Assembly: GCA_027922465.2 (NCBI GenBank)
Contig: BQMF02000198.1
Location: forward strand, 124,001-188,000
From: Turritopsis dohrnii
Lineage: Eukaryota > Cnidaria > Hydrozoa > Anthoathecata > Oceaniidae
Direction: 5' to 3'
DNA: 64,000 bases
The notes beneath the pieces were generated by a model, which was not told where the DNA came from, ran no database searches, and saw only the letters and a program-made list of their open reading frames with translations. This document shows, piece after piece, positions 11,701 through 23,400 of the stretch. Position 1 is the stretch's first letter. Each line of letters opens with the position of its first letter. The position numbers and the translations under genes were made by a program.

Positions 11701-14700
11701 TTTTGGGCTTTCTGGTTTTTTTCCAATAATGAAACTAGTAATATAATATTTCTCTTTTCTTTTTAGAGGGTGACCCAAACAACTATTTAACATACTTCAA
11801 ACGAGCAGCTGTATTACTAGCTCTTGGTCGTTCTAAATCAGCCTTACCTGACTTAGATAAAGTGATAAAGTTAAGACCTGATTTTCTCAAGGTGCAGTGA
11901 CTTCGTTATAATTATGGACTTCTGTATTGTTTCTTCCCTTTCGAAACTTGATAGAGGAGAAAGAAAAAAAACTTCTCACTTTTGAGCTCCATTCCAAAGA
12001 TACTTGTTTAAATATCCTTAAAACCTCTCTTATTTTTTTCACCTGCAATAAAGTTTTTATAGGTATTTCCATCTGATTTATTTTCCATCAAAATTTTCAC
12101 CCTTAGACTATATTTTTTTATTATATTTGTGAATATGCAATTACATCAGGCTCTCTGAAAAGAAAATGGCAAAAATATCAAGAAATGTTCAAGATGTTTC
12201 AATCCTTAGTGTAGACCTATGTAATACTTTTCAATTTGTCACACCACTCCATTTTAGTAGATTTGATCTTAGCTTGTGTAAAATTGCTTTTTATGATTAA
12301 TATATGGTGTTTATTGCAGGCAAGATCACAGCGTGCTAATATTTTGCTGAAGCAAGGAGATTTGAATGATGCTGCTTCTGATTATAACGCAGTGGTATGT
12401 TTTATTTTGTTTTGTAAGAGTTTACTTTCTATATAAATTGTTTTAAACTTTTTTACCCACCTTTCAACAGTATCGGCATGAAATGTTTCCATCCTTATTA
12501 CAACTTCAGCTGCACTATCATAGTTTTAGTTGTTTGTAAATAAATGAATTTGTGAAGATTTTATATGATTCTTATCATAGCTTGCAAGTGAACCAGAAAA
12601 CAATGAGGCAAAAGGAATGGTAAGGAAGTGGAGTTTCGTTTCATATTGTGGTTTGTACTTATGTATGAAAAAATCATTCACTTATAATTTCTCCTTCAGT
12701 TGACAACCATAGATGAGCTCACTAATGAGATAATGACAGCACGTGAACTGCACCAACATGGAGATTATCAAGGAGTTATTAACATGTTACAAAGACCAAT
12801 AGAGGTGAAAATATAGTTAAAGCTTCAAGTATTTGTATTACAGCATATACCTGTCAAAATACTTGAATGTCTGATAACGAATAATGAGAATCCAAATGAG
12901 CATTCTTTATTGGGACAAATTTTCGCAAGAAGAAATTTTCAAAGCCTCAAAAACCGTGAAATTTTCTTATGTCACGGGGATTTATTTTCACGATCAGTCT
13001 ATTTAGGACATTTGACCGGGATTTTACTTTGTACTTTTTTTTCTATATTTCACAGATTTATGCTTTCACTTTTTTTTTGTTGTATATAGAGTTTCCATCC
13101 TTGATAAGAATGATGTTTTTATAATCAAGATTAATTTCTTCCGAAGGCTTAAAAAAATGTCTAGGCATTTTGCAGCATTTTTTTCCGTGAAATAGCTGAT
13201 TGCCAGTATGTCACGGGTTTATTTTCATGGTTGAGGCCAAAAATATTTTTCACCGGAGAAATTTGTTCCAATAAAGTAATTTCATACTCAGAAATCGATA
13301 TGGATTAGAAAGGGTTGCTATGGAGAGCTAAACATTTGAATCAAACTTGATCAGCTGACTGAGAATATTGTTGAAATGAGATATGTATTTACTTGAGATT
13401 TCTTTTGAGTAGCTATGGATGATACGAAAAACATTAAGGAAACATTTAGGGCAAGTGGAGAGTTGTCCGTTATATAATACAGCCATGAATTCTTGTCCAC
13501 TTATAATTACCTTACGTAAAAAATGTCTTTGTAGATGTGTCCTTGGAATGTTGAGCTTCGAGAAATGAGAGCTGACAGCTATGAGATAATTGGCGAACTG
13601 TTTAAAGCCATCCAAGACTTAAGGTAAGCCTTTATTCTTCATTATTTCCTACCATTATCTAACTACCACATTGATTCTGGGGTGCATTTAAGGCGTACTC
13701 ACAACAGCTTATTGGGAATCTTATATATAATAGCGAGTGTGTGTCACACTTTTATTTTAGAGAGTGATAAATTTTGTTGAATTTTACGGTCAAAATCTTC
13801 TTAATCGTGGTCATATTTTTCGTTAGGCCATGTGCGTTTTTTTTACGATTATTATATAGTAGCAAGTGTCGTGACGTCAGTTTTTTAATCTATCACGGGG
13901 ATTCATTGCATTGCATCCCTAATCGAACGCGAGGTTTTTGGGGAAATATCTCGAGAACCAATAGGGAAAACTGACGTTTTTTAGGGTCCGCGATACGGGT
14001 GATGGGGTGACACAAAATTTGGGCCTAAATTACTTTTGGTATTGCGGCTATGACGTCATCAAAATCTTTAACCGACGATATCTCTGTAACGGTTGGTCGT
14101 AGCGAAACGATCCCATACATTTTTTTGATCAGTTTTTTGAGCTCTACAACATAGGTACACTTTTGAGCTGCGATTCTATGATTTATTTTTTCGTCACAGG
14201 GTATGTACACGGGAATGGTGGATTTGACCTATTGTTTTCGAAGTTTGGTAAAAAATTTTACCCGGGTTACTAGTATAATTATATTATTAATAATGTCAGG
14301 GTTTTTTCGTTTGTTAGTTTTTTTCTTTTTTTTTTTTTTTTTCTTTTTTTTTTGAAGTGCTATATATCATTTTTTTTTCATTTTTTCTATGATTTTGCCA
14401 TTTCTTTCTTCACCAAAGTTGCCATTTTCATTTTTTTGTCAAAAAACTTTTGTTAGTGATCAGTATAATGTGTAGTGTTTGTTATGTTGTACAGAATTAT
14501 AAGTTTCTAGCCAAACAGCACTTAAACAGTACACATAGAACCCAAAACACTATAATCATATAAGATGTGTTACATGCGTTTTGGTAATAACATCTGCCGA
14601 TTTACTGTCTCTGTCACTCCTGGAAAAAGCCCATCCACCAAAATTGAAACAGTGAAAAAGATTGTTCTAGATGCAAGTCTTTCAGAAAAAGTTTCTGCAG

Positions 14701-17700
14701 CAGAAGCAATGTCAGTACTGCAAGTTGCTGAGCAAGATTCAACATTGCAGGACTGTGACAACTAATCTTCTCTAATTCTAATGTTACTGTGACTCACCAA
14801 AAAACGTCTTATGTTTTAAAAGTTGGTATATGTCTATGACTTTCTAAGTAGTTGTGTAAAATGGTCAGTAGACTAGACTATTACAGGAAAGGAACTGAAA
14901 TAGGATTCATGATGAGTAACAAAAAGAAGTAGGGTTACCACTTCATGTTTTCCATATGAGTTTCAGGAACATTAAGATCATCTTCAGTTTGTTCAGTCTT
15001 GTTCATTCAGTTTGTTAAAAGGTTTAGGGAAAGGATAACATTGTACAGAAAGAGTTTAGTAGTTCGAATATCTTTGGAACATTTTCACTAATACACAATT
15101 TCAAATACGAAATCTTGACATGACCTTGAAAATTGATTTTTAATTTTTTTTTTATTTTTTTATTTTTTTTTTTTTTTTCTATTCCTTACTACCTGAATAT
15201 TAATTATTTTATCAAGAAGTGCCCGTCGGATGTTTTGGATTTACTAGGTTTCATTGTGTCTGGAATTACTTTTTACTATTTCATTTTCATGCTATCGTTC
15301 ATTGCTGTTGTTTTTTCTGCTTAAAATCATATCAATATATTACATTGTCATTTTTTTGTCATTTTTCATGGCATACATGACAAGTGATGAGAAGGGACAA
15401 GCTGAGAAATGTATGATTTTTCATACATTTGAGCTGTGAAGACATTTGTTTTTTAGACCTACTACCAAACTTGTTCCTGATAACACAAAGGGTTATTTAA
15501 AAATCAGTCACTTATATTATGCAATTGGCGAAGGAGAAGATTCTTTGAAGTAAGTATTTTTTTTTTCTAAAAAATGTTAAAATTAAAACTGTTGATAGCA
15601 ACAAATTCATTACAATAATTTGGACCTTGGATGTTTTCTATTTAAATGTCTTTGTTTGCAGGGAAATTCGAGAATGTTTAAAACTTGATCAAGATCATAA
15701 AAAGTGCCATCAACACTATAAAGTAAGTATTTACTGCTCTTCGGAAACAGCAGATTTTTTGAATACTGATTTTTTTTTGTCATGTCTGTTTAGAAAGTCA
15801 AAAAACTGGTCAAATTTTTTGCTGATGCTGCAAAATATATGGACGAAGGACAGTAAGTAACTTTCAGTTTAATTTCATGCCGAAGATGTTTTCGGTTAAT
15901 GACTAGTTTATATACATGCCTGATCTCCATCATCAGTGGTTTACATTGTAAACAAATGATGGAGAGCGTTCTTGCATGTAGATTGTTCTCTGTTCCTAAA
16001 CTTCCACTGTCATCATAGTGCTAAATCTTTGACAATTTCAAGCTCTAAATTAGAAGATAATTAGTCAAAAGAACATTGTATGATACAAGTGTATCTGAAA
16101 TGATGGAACTGCTTTTTGCTATATATTCACACCAGAAGATCGTTTTGTTTAAAGGGGGAATAAACTCAAAAAAAATCACAGTTTTTTTTTCTTCTTGAAA
16201 CGGCTTTAAGAATGTTTTTGAACTTTCAAAAAATCATTCTTGGTTCTAAGGTATTGCCACTTCAGTTTTTTTTTTCAAAACATGGCCACATGAGATCGCA
16301 AGGTTCAAAAAGAAATAACTGAAGTACAAATACCTGAATATCCATCATTTTTGAAACTTTTCCAAATGGAACTAAAAAAAAATCAATTGTTATCATTTGA
16401 GTTTACTTCCACTTTAATTTCTGACAACCTACAAAATTGGCAAAGTCAGCAAGTTCCAAGTATTCAACCTAGATACGATCATTTTAACTTACCTTTGCAT
16501 TTTTTGATTTTTTCAGTTATAACGATGCTTTATACAAATTAAATGCTGCTCTAAAGTTAGAAGGTCAAAATCCAAAGTTCGTAGTGAAAGCTAAAGAAAA
16601 AATGTGCACTTGCCACCTCAAGGTAAGCTTCAGAAAAGTCAAAAACACAGTGCTTACCATGTCTGTAATGGTTGTTTTTATGCGGACTCTATGGTAATAC
16701 TTTAAGTTCACCTTTCAGAAATTTCCATCAGCAGTAAAGCCTGCCTTTGAACCGTTGAAACCTTTGAAAGACCACTTTTGAAACCTTTGAAAGACTACTT
16801 TTGAAACCTTTGAAAAACCATTTTTAAACCTTTGAAAGACCACTTTTGAAACCTTTGAAAGACCACTTTTGAAACCTTTGAAAGACCACTTTTGAAAACC
16901 TTTGAAAGACCACTTTTGAAACCTTTGAAAGACCACTTTTGAAACCTTTGAAAGACCCCTTTTGCAAAGATATCACCAATCTGAAATTACCTTTTCCTGG
17001 TGGAATTGTTTCAGCCCAAAGTGGTGCACTGTACAAAAAAGCACTTGTATAGAACGACCATTTGTCTAAGCTCCCTACAGTGGTCATTATTTACTTAGCA
17101 CGGCACAAAGAACTTAAAATTGGTTTAAAAAAACAATTTCCACACAGGATGCTAGTGAAGATGTTTTTTTAACCCAATGGCTATTTTGAAACTTTATTCC
17201 CATGTTACTTTCCGGTGTTTTTCCCTTCGTTGCTGACAATTGATCTTAAACCTAAAGTTACATTTATGACATTGCTAGCTTGTATATGTGCGCATCGTTT
17301 TGATGTGTCATAGAAGTTAAATGTAAATGTTATTAAGTGTATCCAAGTAAATGCGAATGTGGACTACGTTGTGTGTGTAATATCTTGACATGAAAGTGAA
17401 GTCTGTTTGGGCAATAAAAATTAACAAGAAAACTTGAAGTCCTTCTCAAACAAGCCCTTCTACACTTTCATCGATAGCTACCCATAATACTGTTTTTACT
17501 TTCTTTACAAGGAACAAGCTGCGAAAGAAGCCATCCAATATTGCACGGAAACGATCGAACTGGAACCACAAAATGCAAATGCGTATTGCGATCGAGCTGA
17601 AGCATACTTGTTAGAAGATAACTTAGAACAAGGTAAGTTTGGGTGTCGACGTCATTAGTGTGTTGTCGGCGTCGTTAACGTGGTTTCTGTTACGTTTATC

Positions 17701-18644
17701 TCTGTGAACGAATCTCATCTGTCTATTTGTAGCTTTAAAAGATTATCAAGAAGCAAAAAATATAAACAATGACCTGCAAAGGGTGAGTCGTTAGTTGTGG
17801 TGGCGTAGAAGGTCGCGTTTTTATAGCAGATATCTGAAGGGCGTTTCTCTTAAGATGGGGCGTAAGAAGAGCACATTTTTAATGTTGTTGCAGAATTTAA
17901 CGATCTTTATTTGTTTACCGTATTTACTTTCTTTTATCAGGCTAAAGAAGGAATAGACAGAGTAAATAAACTTATCAAGCAATCACAGAAAAGAGATTAT
18001 TATAAAATATTAGGTGTTTCAAGGTGAGTCATCAGCTTCTACAAACATTCGACATGACGTCAATCATCGCAAGGAATATAGCACGAATTAGATTTCACCA
18101 TGCTATTTTGCAGATCCGCCGGTAAATCCGAAATTTTGAAGAAGTATCGGAAATTAGCGGCGAAGTGGCATCCTGATCATTACAAAGGTGACGAGAAAAA
18201 GAAAGCCGAGAAGAAATTTATAGATGTCGCTGCTGCGAAGGAGGTGTTAACTGACCCTGGTAAATCTAGATTTTTTGTCAGATCTCGTGCATGGCTCTAT
18301 CCCCATCCAACTAACTATTGATAAACAATCGAAACAAAGACCAATCCTGTAGTAAAGGCGTTTTTAAGCTAGGAATACCCACGTGGATCGGCCATTTTTA
18401 TTCCGGTGTTCCTCATTTTGGACGTTAGTAATTGTGCGAATCTTATGTAGTCAACACACTGTTTTTACAATTTTCAGATTTTTTGATGGAATTTCTCTTA
18501 GAAAAACGGGCTAAATATGAGCAAGGCGAGGATCCTCTTGATCCAGAGTCACAGCAAGGACGTGGGTTTAATCCTTTCGATGGATTTGATGGTTTCCAAG
18601 GTTTCAATGGACAAGGATTCAACTTCAAATTTCATTTTAACTGA
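8738..18644 (+). CDS. DNAJC3: DnaJ homologue C3 (p58IPK), ER TPR co-chaperone
   Basis: Sixteen exons, 495 aa (human 504): 8738-8819, 11545-11655, 11767-11891, 12320-12394, 12581-12619, 12700-12804, 13535-13623, 15457-15549, 15662-15722, 15794-15852, 16517-16622, 17512-17632, 17733-17782, 17941-18023, 18114-18259, 18502-18644. Exon 1 encodes a hydrophobic leader (core 'VFSSFSVLFMT') fitting an ER signal peptide. Exons 2-14 encode the TPR repeats, with conserved blocks 'KRLLAAGQLTEALSHYHSAV', 'ECLKLDQDHKKC' and 'NAYCDRAEAYLLED'. Exons 14-16 hold the J domain: 'KRDYYKILGVS', an intact HPD in 'WHPDHY', and 'KKFIDVAAAKEVLTDP'. The C-terminus is Gly/Phe-rich, with 'GEDPLDPESQQG' and ends 'FKFHFN', as in human. 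Known role: TPRs bind unfolded ER clients and the J domain stimulates BiP. Exon 3 uses the unusual donor 'gtgcag'. Exon 1 is 2.7 kb away and is supported by phase, leader and the upstream ERSE. Confidence 0.95.
9551..10648. mobile_element. Non-autonomous DNA transposon in DNAJC3 intron 1
   Basis: Left end 'CAGGGGGGCTAATACAGG' and right end 'CCTGTATTAGCCCCTG' are inverted copies, and similarity continues inward to 'gagcgg' and 'ccgct'. The element is flanked on both sides by the exact 5-bp direct repeat TCTCA (9546-9550 and 10649-10653), a target-site duplication. Length 1098 bp. Near its left end it carries GC-rich repeat text 'gtccgggggcgaagccccg', and at about 10013-10072 an imperfect hairpin. 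No transposase is seen; the open frames inside are low-complexity. Superfamily is not resolved. Confidence 0.85.
13721..14276 (+). repeat. Repeat family R1, copy A (near full length)
   Basis: Begins near 'tatataatagcgagtg' and ends 'acccgggttactagta'. Landmarks include 'attgcattgcatccc', 'aatatctcgagaaccaatag', 'tgacgtcatcaaaatcttta' and 'gtcgtagcgaaacgatccc'. Three more copies lie in this window at 42655, 46900 and 55850. It is in the DNAJC3 intron between exons 7 and 8. No long ORF is conserved between copies, so it appears to be a non-autonomous element; the class is unknown. Confidence 0.85.
16740..16960. repeat. Minisatellite, about 23-bp unit (DNAJC3 intron)
   Basis: About nine copies of 'cctttgaaagaccacttttg' plus 'aaa', with one-base length variants. 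It sits after exon 11 of DNAJC3. On the minus strand it reads as repetitive open frames (KWSFKGF units), which are an artefact of the tandem repeat. Confidence 0.95.
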
Positions 18645-18768
18645 TTGGAGATTTTTTACGTATTTATTCACGAATATGTTCAACCTCGTTTAGTTTATTT
18701 TCCCAATGATAAACCATCACATAGCGAGTTTGTGTTAGCGAGTCGCGTGATCGTTGTTTGCCACTTCC

Positions 18769-18774
18769 AATAAA
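18769..18774 (+). terminator. Polyadenylation signal of DNAJC3
   Basis: AATAAA 125 bases after the stop codon, followed by a TG-rich stretch ('ccttgtgttt'), the usual arrangement of a cleavage/polyadenylation site. Confidence 0.7.
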
Positions 18775-18866
18775 ATTCCTTGTGTTTTACATATTGAGTT
18801 AAGCTTTGGGTTTCGATCTTCCAAACGCTCTTGTAAAATATTTCATTTCAATACAATACTTTGCAA

Positions 18867-18964
18867 AATCTTCAAAAAGTCACTGCGGTGAAGAGTATTT
18901 TAATTGAAATATTTCTATAAAAATGCACTCCTGCGAAGTGATTTTCAACAAAATTACCCACTCG
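18867..18964 (-). repeat. MITE family F, copy 4
   Basis: Opposite orientation to copy 1: 'aaaaagtcactgcggtgaag', 'atatttctataaaaatgcac' and 'aaaattacccactcg'. It lies just downstream of the DNAJC3 polyadenylation signal. Confidence 0.8.
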
Positions 18965-20443
18965 TATATATCAGCCGGCAGAACTCTTCAATCTAGACAC
19001 TTTCATCAAATGCGTCATTTTGTAAACAAAAATATTATTCCTGTTCTGTTATTTATTCGGTACTTTTGTGTAAATAAGTAAATAAATTCCATCGAATGCT
19101 TTACAGTCGTGGCCAGGCTTCCCTGTTCAATAAACGGAAGGATGCGATACTAAAACTTAAAGATGGCGACAGGATGGCATGCGAGTGACACATTTTATGA
19201 ATCTGATGTTTTAGCACACAAATGTATAATTTTTTTGTGAAAAGATTTTCATAGAAAAAAATATAAACACTACTTTCTGTGGTGCAACCTCGATTCCTCG
19301 ATGCTTTATTTACTTCCCAAAGTTTCCTGTCGTATTTATTGTCAAGTTTTCGTATTTGAGATAGAAATTTTATGAAAAGTGCTATTCAGAGAATGATGAG
19401 AGATCATCGAATTTTTCATTGATATTGTGTGACCACGAGAAGACGAGACAACCCTCAATAAACTTGATTACCTCAAACGTATTTAACGAGATTTTCACCG
19501 TGGCTTTTTGAAGGTGTCAGGTTAGCAACTAAACTATGTTTTCATTTTGAATAATTGTAATGAAGATTTGTTTATTGGCTTCTTCAAAAATCACTGCGAT
19601 GAAGAGCAATTAGCATGTATATTTCTTTAGAAATCCAGTCCATCGCAGAGATTTTTCAACAAACTTCCCACTGGGAATGTTCTTTCTTCTCAAATGGAAC
19701 GCAATATCATGGAAGAAACTCCCTCGAGTTTCTCAATAAGGGGATACTCAAACATTTTGATGATGCTAAAATAATACTGATGTGCCTTTCATGGGGGTAC
19801 AAGCGGAACGGGCCGTTTTTTATCATTTTCACTTTAGTCATAACAGACGTTAAAGATTTTCTATTCTCATCCGTTCCATACTCTTCTTATCTCCATTCCA
19901 ATCGACTTCATTCGCTCATTAACCATACATCGAAGGAACATTTGGGATAGACAGGCAATATATCTCTACCTATTCTTACATTCTGTGATCTTAATTTCGG
20001 GGCACTTATTACTAGGGTTAGAGGGACAGGATCATAGTCAGTGTTTTGTGATATTCTAACATTTTCAGTATTAATTGTTAAAAATTCAAAACAATATTCC
20101 TACAGTTTTATAAAAGAAATTTGAATTTTATTTGATTGTGTATGAACACAGAAAGCGCTTAAAAGCTTCATGTCAAGGCTTCGTGTACGCAACAAAACTG
20201 ACACTGAAAAGTCAACTATTTATCTCTTCATGTAAACAGAAGCATTAAAACATGTCAGTTTGTTTTTTCTTGTCATTTGAAAACTTTCCATGGTTACCAG
20301 AAGAGCAATATTTACTTAACAGTTGAGAGAATCGTTTTTACAGTAAACACAGCGGGGTTGGAACACCAGTCGTAGATAAATAAGCGTGTCATTCTTGTCG
20401 CAAATAATTGAAATTCTCACAGAAAAGTTATCGTCTTGTCAGA
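18965..20443. other. Intergenic between DNAJC3 and the ShKT gene
   Basis: No exon is recognised apart from MITE copy 5. A pyrimidine-biased stretch ending in 'attctcacag' (20413-20422) lies 21 bases before the ShKT start codon and looks like a 3' splice acceptor. Confidence 0.45.
19581..19677 (-). repeat. MITE family F, copy 5
   Basis: 'caaaaatcactgcgatgaag', 'atatttctttagaaat' and 'caaacttcccactggga' mark the copy. An open frame starting at 19615 overlaps it and was not called a gene. Confidence 0.8.
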
Positions 20444-23400
20444 ATGCATATCAGCATCTATTCCTTCATTTTCTTATCTCTCAGTCAGTGTGGCCACGGC
20501 GACTCTGGTAAGTAATGGTTTCATGTGTTATTATTTTTTGGAAAAGCGTATTTGTGCTTCTTTTGGTAGATTGTACTTCCAGGTATGGCAACATTATGAC
20601 GGTTTTGATAAAAAAAACTTGTATCTCCTGTATATAAACATTAAACAATGCATTATGGAAAATATATCTTTTTGTTACTATCTCTGTATCTCTTGATTTT
20701 AAGTGTTCCTTTCCGTTTTGAAATCCATCCTTTTGTCCAGTCTGTCGGTGTTACTACTTTTTACATTTTTGGCAAATTTTAATCTGTGTTTGATTCTAAG
20801 GCCAGTTTCCAGTTTGATCGCACGACTGAGTGAATTGCTGTTTGATTCACTCTGAAGTTCAAAAGGATCCACTAGGCGGATGAGTTTGCGTCAGCCAATC
20901 AAAAACTTGTTCGCCATCGTCCGTATGTCAAAAAAGGAAGAAGCCCTGGAAACGAGGTTGAGTTCGCTGAGTCGCAGCAACCACATCACTACTGGAGTAG
21001 AAGTCTGTACGGAGTAGAAACTTGTATGACTGACTACATCACTTAAAAGGAAGAGAAGAAGTGACATTTTGAGGTCATCGCTCCAAAGAACATATTTCTG
21101 CGATGAGTTCTGTGAATAGTTGATTGATATAGTTGATTTTGTATTTAGGATGTAAGTTTACAAATAGGTCGCCACAATAGAAGTCTTACCATTACTGCTG
21201 TCTCGTTTTCATGTTTAGCTATCTACACCCCTAAATTGGCACCAGGTCACCACTTTTTTTGTGAAAAATTATCATTTTTTTACCGTGCACCTTGAATTAG
21301 AGATTAGACATTTATTATGATTTTATTGTTGTATAAACATATTACGTGACGTAATATTTGACATACCTGGTTGTCTGTAATACTATAATAGCAAATAGCA
21401 TTATTGGTACCATGTCTTTCCACACCTCTTTTGAACATGTCATCGAAAAGGTTTCAAATGTACATCAAAATTTGTTGATGATTTCCTTCGTGGCATTTCA
21501 TATCACTCAACCATTTCTTTACTTGATTCAGGACAATCACACTGCTCGTGAGTGTGTGTACAATACGTGCACCTTGAATTATGAACATCTAGAGACATTT
21601 ATTATGATTTTATGATAGGAAAACAGGAGTAGTGATTAGGTTGCAATCTACATTCACGGTACCGAGAAAATAAGTTCAAAATATTGAGAGCAGGCAGTGC
21701 CTAGGTTAAGTCAACAGTTTCTTTTCATCATTAAACTCCGGAAAAAATTTTTATCAAAACGTTTAGAAAAATGCAAGCCATAATACGTTTATTTTGGTCA
21801 TTAGCAATTCTAGACTTCGATAGTAGAGAGAAATCAACAGGTGAACCATTTATGTTACTATTGCATTGATGTTGGTTTTCTTGTATCTAGGATGATATTT
21901 TGAATTGTGTTGCAAACATTGAAAAATGAAATTCACTCAGTTTATAACGAAGATTATAACCTATACATTCCAAATTGAAAGGAATGATTAAATGCAACAC
22001 TCCTTCTAAAGTTTTTATAGTTTTTGGCTATCATGTTCTTTTAGGAACTTTAATGGCGGTCTGTTGGATGAAAACTACCAGTGTCAATAAATTTCATCAT
22101 AAAATTGAGTTAAATTTGTATAGATTGTTAGAAGTTTTATACATTAAAAATTGTTTTTATTTTACTTTCATCAAGATCTCAAATATCATCAAAATTAACT
22201 GATAGTAAATAAATCAAGTTTTAGCTATTGTAATATTGAATATATTTATTTGAAAAATTTGTTGCAATCGCTCCGTCCAATAGATTCCGTCCAACAGACA
22301 TTATACCAATCTTAGTCTTTGATTTTTGTTCCAATAAATTTTCAATATGGATATAATTTTGACAAGATAATGTTCTAAAGGGATCCAAGTTATGCATTAT
22401 AAACTAATTTTTCGCATTTGTTTGTTATTCGAGGTGGAACTTGACTGGTTATTAAAAAACTTTATTGTATAAATTCTATCTCTTTCATCCAACAGACTCA
22501 CTAAAATTTGAACTGTTACTGTAGCAGTTAGTCAAATGTAAATATTAAAGGCTTAATTTAAAGTTTAACTGGTTATTTAACTGAAACCAATGTGCTATAT
22601 CGATATATACATCAATTAATGATAACCGCACATAATGTACCTTTCCAATTGCAGCGCAAAGTTATCGGATCGAGTGGGACTCGAACCCACGACCTCTCGC
22701 TTGCCGGGCGATTGCTCTAACCACTAAGCTACCGACCCCTTGCGATCACACTAGTTCGTAGCAGACGAGGGGAGCGGAACCGCTCAATTGAACCTGAATG
22801 CCTACGAATCAGTGGAATCTCATTGGATAGATGCTCAGAGGTGATTCAAGTTCCAACCAACTCGTTAACTTTGATGCAACTAGGAAGGTGTAGTACATTG
22901 GGGAGAGGCATTCGCCCAACAGAGCCCTTTGCGCTGCAATTGGAAAGGTACATTATGTGCGGTTATCATTAATTGATTAACTGGTTATGCTTCACATAAT
23001 TTAAACAATTTTCACTTAATATACACCAGTCAGTTTTAAAAGCTTCTCAAAGTATCAAATTCCGTCCAACAGAATTTTCTAATTCAAAATATCACCCTAG
23101 GTAACTGCAAAGATGAAAAACGTGATTGGTGTAAAAAGAACAATCGGAACGATGTTTATTGGTGCAAAGTTGGAAGTTATAAGTTCGACAACTGTAAACA
23201 GACATGTGGCTATTGCAACGGAGGTACGTGCCATAGACACTTTCTAGAATTGTTTCTGTATGAATAATGTACTGTTGTTGGTTCTTCAAGTTTGGCCTCG
23301 CTTTGATACATTTCGTTGTTGAGTTTGCTACACTGATTTGATTACTAATAGGAGTTTTTGTTTACTACTAGCATTGTCAAAAATTTAACCCATCGGGCCA

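Noticed and set aside
16715..17087. Two overlapping minus-strand ORFs with KWSFKGF repeats
   Set aside because: They are translations of the 23-bp intronic minisatellite of DNAJC3; no start context, splice support or conservation.
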